A program made the translations under genes and the position numbers. Shown one piece after another: positions 1 to 5,563 of a stretch of 5,563 nucleotides of DNA. Origin of the DNA: Bacteroidota bacterium (lineage in GTDB: Bacteria; Bacteroidota; Bacteroidia; Flavobacteriales; Flavobacteriaceae); contig JAJYTI010000145.1 of the NCBI GenBank assembly GCA_021793135.1, positions 1 through 5,563 on the forward strand, given 5' to 3'. The notes under the pieces were generated by a model. The model ran no database searches. It was given only the letters and a program-made list of their open reading frames with translations, and was not told the DNA's origin. Numbering within the stretch: position 1 is the stretch's first letter; each line of letters starts with the position of its first letter.

Positions 1-1
1 T

Positions 2-256
2 AAGTCTATTTTAAGAATAGAAGATGCGGTTATGGAAACTTTAGCACAAACTCCACCGGAGTTAGCAGCTGATATTTATAACACAGGAATTTATCTTGCT
101 GGTGGTGGAAGTATGCTTAGAGGATTAGACAAACGTCTATCAGAAAAAACAGACCTTCCTGTATACATAGCCGAGGACCCATTGCGTTCTGTGGTTAGAG
201 GAACTGGTCTATGTTTAAAGTCGTTGGACAAATACAAGAGTGTTTTAATAAAGTAA
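2..256 (+). CDS. mreB: Rod shape-determining protein MreB, C-terminal part (5' truncated by window edge)
   Basis: MreB is the bacterial actin homologue. It binds ATP, forms membrane-attached filaments and organises lateral wall synthesis. Only the last 84 residues are here. The frame is already open at base 2 (KSILRIEDAV...), so the methionine at base 32 is internal and not the start. Visible landmarks match the end of MreB: TPPELAADI, then the adenosine-binding glycine motif LAGGGSMLRGLD, then VYIAEDPLRSVVRGTG, and a short tail LDKYKSVLIK ending in TAA. The equivalent E. coli segment reads CPPELASDI...LTGGGALLRNLD...VAEDPLTCVARG, which supports the call. It is followed after 19 nt by mreC, the usual mre gene order. 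The gene's start and promoter lie outside the window. Confidence 0.96.
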   Translation, partial: KSILRIEDAVMETLAQTPPELAADIYNTGIYLAGGGSMLRGLDKRLSEKTDLPVYIAEDPLRSVVRGTGLCLKSLDKYKSVLIK

Positions 257-275
257 TCCGTGGAACAGCAGTACT

Positions 276-1106
276 ATGCAACAAGTCATATTCTTTTTCA
301 TAAGAAACAAGAACCTTCTGCTGTTCTTTGTCCTTTTCTCCATTTCGGTATACCTAACTATACAATCGCATAGCTTTCATAGCACAAGGTATATAAACTC
401 AACCTCATCATTTATAGGTGGTATACAAAGCAACAGAAGTTCGGTTACCAACTATTTTAAGTTGAAAAAAGAAAACGAACGTTTGCAAAACGAAAATGCT
501 TATTTACGTGAAATTTTATTCGATGATAAGCATGTGGTTATTGAAGAAATTGATAGCCTACCAGGTTCTTTTACTTTTGAATTTACACCTGCAAAAGTAA
601 TTTCCAATAGCTACACGAAGAGCCATAACTATATCACCATAAATAAAGGGGCTGCCGATGGTCTAGAAATTGACATGGGAGTAATAAGCACCAATGGTGT
701 GGTAGGAATAGTAAATAAGGTTTCTAAAAAATACGCAACTATACAATCCATATTAAACACCAAGAGTCAAATCAACGCCAAGTTAAAAAAAACACACCAT
801 TTTGGAATTTTGGTATGGGAAAACATTCGCGATCCTTATCACGCAAACCTTATAGACATTCCACGACATACAGATTTTAACATAGGAGATACTATTGTAA
901 CTGGAGGACGTTCTACTATATTCCCAGAAGGAATTCCTATTGGCACTATAGACGACTATACACTTGAAGAGATTAACAACGCTTACATTATACGAGTAAA
1001 GCTCTTTACAGATATGACAAGTTTAAATTCAGTTTATTTAATAAACAACAACGATTATCAAGAGATAAAAAAATTAGAAGACGAAGCAAATGGTGGAAAC
1101 AAATAA
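276..1106 (+). CDS. mreC: Rod shape-determining protein MreC
   Basis: MreC is a bitopic membrane protein whose periplasmic part scaffolds the elongasome and, in studied bacteria, contacts and activates PBP2. The 276 residues fit the family length. Seen in order: a short cytoplasmic start (MQQVIFFFIRNKN), one membrane segment at about residues 14-30, a coiled-coil-like stretch at about 58-82 (FKLKKENERLQNENAYLREI), then the paired beta domains at about 100-257. The family hallmarks are NKGAADGLEIDMGVIS (123-138), GVVGIV (141-146) and GDTIVTGGRSTIFPEGIPIG (204-223). The ATG at 276 is chosen because it gives the typical short N-terminus before the membrane segment. No clear Shine-Dalgarno precedes it, as is normal in Bacteroidota. 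It sits 19 nt after mreB, and its last 17 nt overlap mreD, which suggests coupled translation. Confidence 0.96.
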   Translation: MQQVIFFFIRNKNLLLFFVLFSISVYLTIQSHSFHSTRYINSTSSFIGGIQSNRSSVTNYFKLKKENERLQNENAYLREILFDDKHVVIEEIDSLPGSFTFEFTPAKVISNSYTKSHNYITINKGAADGLEIDMGVISTNGVVGIVNKVSKKYATIQSILNTKSQINAKLKKTHHFGILVWENIRDPYHANLIDIPRHTDFNIGDTIVTGGRSTIFPEGIPIGTIDDYTLEEINNAYIIRVKLFTDMTSLNSVYLINNNDYQEIKKLEDEANGGNK

Positions 1107-1605
1107 CATAGCGACCCAAGTCTTTAGATTTTTTCTACTTGTTGCTATACAACTTCTGGTTATATCCAATATACATTTATTTGGTTATAGCAGTCCCTAC
1201 ATATATCTATTATTCATAATTGGTTTCCCGTTAAATACGAACAAGAGTTTACTTATTTTCCTAGGATTTATATTAGGTTTATGTATAGATATATGGAGTA
1301 ATTCTGGAGGTGTCCATGCTGGTGCAACTGTACTAGTCGCTTACTTACGTCCGTTATTATTAAAGTTTTCATTTGGGGTAAGCTACGAACATAATAATAT
1401 AAAATTTACGCAAGCAGAAGTCAGACAACAAATACTTTATTTATTGTCCATGGTTTTCATACATCACTTTGTACTTTTTTTACTAGAGAATTTTAGCACC
1501 AAACTTTTGCTACAAACCATACAATCTACTATAATAACAAGTATATTTAGCAGTATACTTATCTATTGTATTATCATACTTTTTAGCAGAATTCCAAAAC
1601 GATGA
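1090..1605 (+). CDS. mreD: Rod shape-determining protein MreD
   Basis: MreD is a small polytopic inner-membrane protein of the elongasome. It works with MreC, and its biochemical role is not well defined. The 171-residue product is almost entirely hydrophobic, with roughly five membrane segments (about 12-28, 35-48, 53-69, 116-133 and 143-166). The conserved core is visible: GLCIDIWSNSGGVHAGAT at residues 63-80, including Asp67 and His76, followed by AYLRP (84-88). A charged loop (YEHNNIKFTQAEVRQQ) lies between the early and late membrane segments, and the tail SRIPKR is basic. The call rests on these motifs and on the position between mreC and mrdA. The ATG at 1090 lies inside the mreC end; the next codon (GTG at 1093) is a possible alternative start. 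The TGA stop overlaps the ATG of mrdA. Confidence 0.93.
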   Translation: MVETNNIATQVFRFFLLVAIQLLVISNIHLFGYSSPYIYLLFIIGFPLNTNKSLLIFLGFILGLCIDIWSNSGGVHAGATVLVAYLRPLLLKFSFGVSYEHNNIKFTQAEVRQQILYLLSMVFIHHFVLFLLENFSTKLLLQTIQSTIITSIFSSILIYCIIILFSRIPKR

Positions 1606-3470
1606 GAAGAATATTGCTCATAATAGTAACTATACTAACAAGCTTAACTTTCTTAGGCCGGTTATATTATTTACAGATATATGATAGTTCTTTTCAAATT
1701 AAATCGGAAAACAATGCAATTCAGGTTAACTACGACTACCCTCAAAGGGGATATATTTTTGACAGAAATAATAAGTTAATTGTATCAAACCAGCCATCGT
1801 ATGATGTTATGGTAGTCCCAAACGATATAAGGGATTTAGATACTTTAGAATTTTGCAAACTTCTGAATATAGAAAAAGAAGATTTTGAAAACACTCTAGC
1901 TCGTGCTAAGATTTATTCTCCAAGGTTACCTTCGGTTGTGATTCCACAGCTTAACAAATCGGAATATGCTTACTTGGCTGAAAAGATGGCTAAATTTCGA
2001 GGTTTTTATATTCAAAAACGTGCACTTAGAGATTATCAAACTAAAAATGCCGCTAACGTTTTAGGATATATTGCTCAGGTAAACCAAGAAAAGATAAATA
2101 GTGATTCTTACTATCAAACAGGAGATTTAATAGGTATTCAAGGAATTGAAAAACAATATGAAGAAGTTTTACGCGGTGTAAAAGGAGTTCGGTATTTACA
2201 AAAAAACCGTTTTAATCAAGTTATAGGACCTTACAAAGATGGTATTTATGATACCGTGCCAGAGCGAGGGCATGACATAACTATTACCATCGATGCTGAG
2301 CTTCAAAAGTATGGCGAAGAATTAATGGTAAATAAGCGTGGAGGGATCGTAGCAATAGAACCTAAAACTGGTGAGATACTAGCTTTGGTAAGTGCTCCTA
2401 GTTACGACCCAGGATTATTGGTGGGTCGTGAACGTTCTAAAAACTTCAATAAGCTTTGGTATGATACGATTGCAAAACCACTATTTGATCGTGCTTTGCA
2501 AGGAGAATACCCTCCAGGATCACCGTTCAAAATGCTTACTGGATTAATTAGCTTGCAAGAAGGTGTAATCTCTAGTTCCGAAATTATAAGTTGCTCAGGA
2601 GCATATCACTACGGCGGCAAACGCCCGCTGGGTTGTCACCATCACCCTTCACCAGTATCCATGGGCTCGGCCATTGCTCATTCTTGTAATAGTTATTTTT
2701 GCTCTATATACCGCCGTACTATTGAAAGTCACGTTACACCCCAAGAAGGAATGGACACTTGGCATAACCACCTGAGCAGTTTTGGTCTTGGTGATTTCTT
2801 AGGTTATGACTTACCTATTGGGCGACCTGGCCATATTCCAGATGCAGAATATTACAATAGGCATTATCAGTATCCTAAATATAGATGGTTTGCTACCACC
2901 ACCATTTCTAATGCTATCGGTCAAGGAGAGATTGCCATGACACCAATTCAGATGGCAAACTTCACCGCAGCTATAGCAAATAGAGGTTGGTATTATAAAC
3001 CACATGTTATTAAACGCATCCACGACGTAGATACTATTCCAAAAGAATACACAGAAAAACTATATACTACCATCGATGAAAAGCATTTTGAAGCAGTTAT
3101 TGAAGGTATGGAGAGTGTATATGAAACAGGATCAATTGGACTCTTAAAAGTGCCAGGGCTTCGAATTGCTGGAAAAACTGGTACCGCCGAGAACTCCACG
3201 CGTATAGATGGTAAAAGGGTACAACTTACCGACCACTCCCTGTTTGTTGCATTTGCTCCTGTAGAAGATCCACAGATTGCACTTGCTGTTATAGTAGAAA
3301 ACGGTTATTGGGGGTCTAGATGGGCGGCAAGAATTGCCACCTTGATGATAGAAAAATATGTCAATGGCGAAGTAACTAGAAAAGATATTGAGGAATACAT
3401 TCTTAATGGTAGTCTAGAAGAAGAATACGAAAAACCGTATAGTGGACAACCATTTACAATTAATCACTAA
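1602..3470 (+). CDS. mrdA: Penicillin-binding protein 2 (elongation-specific D,D-transpeptidase)
   Basis: This class B PBP crosslinks peptidoglycan during elongation and pairs with RodA; it is a beta-lactam target. The 622 residues contain a single N-terminal membrane anchor (about 4-25), a pedestal/dimerisation domain opening with QRGYIFDRNN (48-57), and a C-terminal transpeptidase domain. All three active-site motifs are intact: SPFK with the acylated Ser307 and Lys310, SCN at 361-363, and KTGT at 525-528. Other family marks are GIQGIEKQYEEVLRG and SNAIGQGEIAMTPIQMAN. Between the first two motifs lies a Cys/His-rich stretch (Cys331, His336, Cys345, His346-348, Cys362), described under findings. 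The start at 1602 gives the short MRR basic lead before the anchor and overlaps the mreD stop as ATGA, a coupling arrangement. rodA follows after 2 nt. FtsI (division) is the main alternative, but the mre and rodA neighbours and the sequence favour PBP2. Confidence 0.96.
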   Translation: MRRILLIIVTILTSLTFLGRLYYLQIYDSSFQIKSENNAIQVNYDYPQRGYIFDRNNKLIVSNQPSYDVMVVPNDIRDLDTLEFCKLLNIEKEDFENTLARAKIYSPRLPSVVIPQLNKSEYAYLAEKMAKFRGFYIQKRALRDYQTKNAANVLGYIAQVNQEKINSDSYYQTGDLIGIQGIEKQYEEVLRGVKGVRYLQKNRFNQVIGPYKDGIYDTVPERGHDITITIDAELQKYGEELMVNKRGGIVAIEPKTGEILALVSAPSYDPGLLVGRERSKNFNKLWYDTIAKPLFDRALQGEYPPGSPFKMLTGLISLQEGVISSSEIISCSGAYHYGGKRPLGCHHHPSPVSMGSAIAHSCNSYFCSIYRRTIESHVTPQEGMDTWHNHLSSFGLGDFLGYDLPIGRPGHIPDAEYYNRHYQYPKYRWFATTTISNAIGQGEIAMTPIQMANFTAAIANRGWYYKPHVIKRIHDVDTIPKEYTEKLYTTIDEKHFEAVIEGMESVYETGSIGLLKVPGLRIAGKTGTAENSTRIDGKRVQLTDHSLFVAFAPVEDPQIALAVIVENGYWGSRWAARIATLMIEKYVNGEVTRKDIEEYILNGSLEEEYEKPYSGQPFTINH

Positions 3471-3472
3471 TT

Positions 3473-4732
3473 ATGTCAAGCAAATTACAGAAAATAGCTA
3501 AATATGATTGGCTACTTATCGCACTCTATATTGCTCTAATTGCCATAGGGTGGGTCAATATATATTCCGCTTCTATCGAAGGAGATGGTGGGGCTATTTT
3601 TGATTTTCAAAACATATATGGCAAACAATTAGTTTGGATTATTCTCTCTATACCTATTATAGCATTCGTTCTCGCTATAGATTCTAAATTTTACGAGCGA
3701 TTTGCCAGTGTAATCTATGTAGTATCCATGCTATCCTTATTGGGACTTTTCTTGTTCGGAACTACTATATCAGGACAAAAGGCGTGGTATTCGTTTGCTA
3801 GTTTCAGTATTCAACCTGCGGAGTTTACAAAAGCAACAACAGCACTTGCTCTAGCTAAGTTTGGAAGTGATTTACAAACCGACCTAAAGACATTTAGAGA
3901 TCAAATAAGAGCTTTTACAATAATATTTGTGCCTGCGGTATTAATCTTATTTCAGCCAGATCCAGGAATGGCTGTACTATACATAGCATTTATATTTCCA
4001 TTGTATCGCGAAGGATTACACTTTATTTATCTTTTCTTAGGCTTATTTGCTACCGTAGTCTTTATCACTACACTGTTATTTGGAGTGGTATGGGTAAGCT
4101 TAGCTTCATTACTCATTGTAGGAACAATCTATTTCTTGCAATACAAACGAAAACCAAGGATGGGCAAATACATTATTATCTTCCTTTCTTCGGTAATACT
4201 TGCATTCTCGGTTAATCACATTTTTGAAAATGTATTTAAACAACACCATAGAGATAGATTCAATATAGTGCTTGGCCATGAAACAGACACTAAAGGAATC
4301 GGTTATAATACCAATCAAAGTGAAATCGCTGTAGGGAGTGGCGGATTCAGAGGGAAAGGATGGTTGCAAGGAACACAGACCAAAGGTAAATTTGTTCCAG
4401 AACAGCATACCGATTATATATTTAGTACCGTAGGCGAAGAATGGGGGTTCGTCGGTTCAGCTATCGTTGTATTGCTCTTTACCATACTAATCATTCGAAT
4501 CGTTTTCATTGCAGAAAGACAGAAATCTCAATTTAAACGAATATATGCCTATTCGGTAGCCGCTATATTTTTCTTTCATTATTCGGTAAATATTGGAATG
4601 GTTATCGGTATTTTTCCTACTGTAGGTATTCCCCTACCCTTCATAAGTTATGGAGGTTCCAGTTTATGGGGATTCACCATTCTTCTTTTCATACTCATAA
4701 GATTAGATGGTCAAAGACTAGAAGTTACATAA
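3473..4732 (+). CDS. rodA: Peptidoglycan glycosyltransferase RodA (SEDS family)
   Basis: RodA polymerises lipid II into glycan strands at the lateral wall, in complex with PBP2. The 419-residue protein is polytopic with about ten membrane segments, starting at about 13-33. SEDS landmarks seen: QPAEFTK (114-120, with Glu117 and Lys120 at the place of the conserved Glu/Lys pair), QPDPGMA (161-167), the large extracellular loop with ETDTKGIGYN (270-279), VGSGGFRGKGWLQGTQ (287-302), PEQHTDYIFSTVGEEWGF (309-326) and GIPLPFISYGGSS (385-397). By position in the loop, Asp272 is my inferred equivalent of the essential catalytic Asp of E. coli RodA. A long hydrophobic stretch (about 183-250) before the loop accounts for it being longer than E. 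coli RodA. FtsW is the alternative, but the context directly behind mrdA points to RodA. The ATG at 3473 is 2 nt after the mrdA stop, so the two are almost certainly co-translated. Confidence 0.95.
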   Translation: MSSKLQKIAKYDWLLIALYIALIAIGWVNIYSASIEGDGGAIFDFQNIYGKQLVWIILSIPIIAFVLAIDSKFYERFASVIYVVSMLSLLGLFLFGTTISGQKAWYSFASFSIQPAEFTKATTALALAKFGSDLQTDLKTFRDQIRAFTIIFVPAVLILFQPDPGMAVLYIAFIFPLYREGLHFIYLFLGLFATVVFITTLLFGVVWVSLASLLIVGTIYFLQYKRKPRMGKYIIIFLSSVILAFSVNHIFENVFKQHHRDRFNIVLGHETDTKGIGYNTNQSEIAVGSGGFRGKGWLQGTQTKGKFVPEQHTDYIFSTVGEEWGFVGSAIVVLLFTILIIRIVFIAERQKSQFKRIYAYSVAAIFFFHYSVNIGMVIGIFPTVGIPLPFISYGGSSLWGFTILLFILIRLDGQRLEVT

Positions 4733-4792
4733 TAAAATACCCTTTTGTTGTTTTTTATTAGTATTTTTAACTTAAATATAAAAAACATCATT
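4733..4792 (+). other. AT-rich intergenic gap between rodA and the barrel-protein gene
   Basis: This 60-nt gap is the longest gene-free stretch in the window and the most likely place for a transcription boundary. It is strongly AT-rich with T-runs and A-runs. I see TATTTTTA at 4762-4769, one mismatch from the Bacteroidota -7 element TAnnTTTG, but the TTG triplets upstream (4745-4750) are closer than the usual -33 spacing. A weak all-AT inverted pair (AATAAAA at 4731-4737 with TTTTATT at 4753-4759) is not a convincing terminator. No Shine-Dalgarno is seen before the ATG at 4793; the A-rich leader is typical for the phylum. Whether the barrel gene has its own promoter is unresolved. Confidence 0.3.
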
Positions 4793-5407
4793 ATGCGTAA
4801 ATTTATTTTATTCCTATTATTTGCGCTCCCCTTTTTTATGAGCAATCATTTATTTGCTCAAGATGATACTTCTAAACATCAAATAGATGTTATGATTAGT
4901 GATGGTATTCCTGTTACTATTATTCACAGTTTCTCAAATCTATTTTCACAATTAGACACATCCGAGTACAAAAAAGTAGGAGATCGAAAAGACTCTGGAT
5001 TCGGAGTATTCGGCTTACGTTACCAGTACAAAATGAATAATACTATAGCATTAGGTGCAGAAGTAGATTTTATGCGAATAACAAATAAGCAAAAAGTAGA
5101 GAATATCAACACAAATGAAATCTCAAGACTTAGCAGGAAAACAGATGTTCTCAACCTACTTGCTGTGCTTGGAGTAAATTATTATACTAACAAAAGTCAA
5201 ACCTTTACTCTATATGGTAATATAGCTGGTGGTATAATGACGTTTAGTTCCGAAAAATATGCGGGATTAGATTCGTATTCTGAAAGCTTTCTTGGATTCC
5301 AAATCAACCCTATCGGATTTCGATATGGGAAAGACTTTGGAGTATTCCTTGAATTTGGAATGGGAACAAGAGGAATTTTTTCTATTGGAGGAAGCTATAA
5401 ACTTTAG
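4793..5407 (+). CDS. Secreted protein, probable outer-membrane beta-barrel, function unknown
   Basis: I do not recognise a named family. The 204-residue product starts with a clear signal peptide: MRK, a hydrophobic core (about 4-21), and a likely Sec cleavage near LFA-QDD (after residue 22 or 23). No lipobox Cys is present. The mature part alternates polar and hydrophobic residues in strand-like stretches separated by turns: FGVFGLRYQYKMNNTIALGAEVDFMRI, VLNLLAVLGVNYY, FTLYGNIAGG, FGVFLEFGMG and the final GIFSIGGSYKL. This pattern is typical of small barrels of the porin-like/OmpA-like fold in Bacteroidota. The ATG at 4793 is preferred over an in-frame TTG at 4745, because only the ATG puts a basic residue pair directly before the hydrophobic core. 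It lies 60 nt after rodA on the same strand. A role in the envelope is plausible from location only. The barrel call is inference from sequence pattern. Confidence 0.75.
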   Translation: MRKFILFLLFALPFFMSNHLFAQDDTSKHQIDVMISDGIPVTIIHSFSNLFSQLDTSEYKKVGDRKDSGFGVFGLRYQYKMNNTIALGAEVDFMRITNKQKVENINTNEISRLSRKTDVLNLLAVLGVNYYTNKSQTFTLYGNIAGGIMTFSSEKYAGLDSYSESFLGFQINPIGFRYGKDFGVFLEFGMGTRGIFSIGGSYKL

Positions 5408-5431
5408 TAGCTTAGCACCAAATTATACAAT

Positions 5432-5563
5432 ATGGTCGATATAAAAATTCGTGAGGCACTCCTAGAAGATGTACCTACACTTTTACAATATGAACAGCAA
5501 ATAATCGACTTTGAACGAGACTTCAATGAAGATATTAAAAAAGAGAATGCTAAGTATTAGATC
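5432..5563 (+). CDS. GNAT-family N-acetyltransferase, N-terminal fragment; apparent frameshift at the window end
   Basis: A short frame from ATG 5432 encodes 42 residues beginning MVDIKIREALLEDVPTLLQY and ends at TAG 5558-5560. The pattern I-R-x-A-x-x-E-D-V-P-T-L-L, followed by an E-Q-x-I-I-x-x-E-R-x-F segment, resembles the first strand and helix of a GNAT acetyltransferase subgroup, enzymes that transfer acetyl from acetyl-CoA to an amine. Substrate cannot be told. In such proteins I would expect the sequence to continue KYYD; here it reads AAG TAT TAG ATC, and adding one base after TTA would restore TAT TAY GAT. The early stop therefore looks like a one-base deletion, either real or a sequence error at a contig or clone edge. 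The acetyl-CoA-binding motif would lie beyond the window. It starts 24 nt after the barrel gene, so it may share its transcript. Confidence 0.6.

Noticed and set aside
1754..1761. TATTTTTG, a perfect match to the Bacteroidota -7 element TAnnTTTG, inside mrdA
   Set aside because: It encodes the conserved Tyr-Ile-Phe-Asp stretch of PBP2, and no TTG stands at the usual -33 distance. A chance match is expected in AT-rich coding DNA.
2811..3199. Two open frames on the - strand (2811-3023 and 2993-3199)
   Set aside because: They lie entirely antisense to the well-supported transpeptidase domain of mrdA, including the region up to the KTGT motif. Their translations show no recognisable domain.
4109..4408. 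99-codon open frame on the - strand
   Set aside because: It is antisense to rodA across its catalytic loop and conserved motifs. The translation has no recognisable family features, so it is a shadow of the real gene.
4731..4759. Possible terminator hairpin after rodA (AATAAAA paired with TTTTATT)
   Set aside because: The stem has only A-T pairs, the loop is long and the first arm overlaps the rodA stop codon. It would be too unstable to call a terminator.
4745..4792. Upstream TTG start extending the barrel protein by 16 residues
   Set aside because: The extension adds a second hydrophobic run before the signal peptide, while the ATG at 4793 gives a normal MRK signal-peptide start.

Overview
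This window carries the distal part of a cell-elongation (rod-complex, elongasome) operon from what looks like a Bacteroidota bacterium, most likely of the Flavobacteriia. The evidence for this is AT-rich DNA, start codons without clear Shine-Dalgarno sequences, protein sequences in the style of that group (for example the MreC start MQQVIFFFIRNKN and the Cys/His-rich stretch in PBP2), and an uninterrupted mreB-mreC-mreD-mrdA-rodA order. All recognisable genes are on the + strand and tightly packed.

Layout: 2-256 is the 3' end of mreB (actin-like filament protein). 276-1106 is mreC (periplasmic scaffold). 1090-1605 is mreD (membrane protein), which overlaps mreC by 17 nt. 1602-3470 is mrdA (PBP2 transpeptidase), which overlaps mreD through ATGA. 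3473-4732 is rodA (SEDS glycosyltransferase), 2 nt after mrdA. After a 60-nt AT-rich gap, 4793-5407 encodes a small secreted protein, probably an outer-membrane beta-barrel of unknown role. From 5432 to the right edge is the start of a GNAT-family acetyltransferase. Its frame is closed by an early TAG that looks like a one-base frameshift next to the window end.

How the genes work together: MreB filaments under the membrane position MreC and MreD. MreC contacts and activates PBP2, and PBP2 and RodA form the polymerase/crosslinking pair that inserts new peptidoglycan along the lateral wall. All catalytic motifs I could check in PBP2 (SPFK, SCN, KTGT) and RodA (the Glu/Lys and Asp positions) are present, so the machinery appears functional.

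I found no RNA genes, mobile elements, CRISPR arrays or large repeats, and no new multi-gene system. The points most worth a second look are the Cys/His cluster in PBP2, the frameshift-like ending of the acetyltransferase, and the uncharacterised barrel protein directly behind the elongasome operon.
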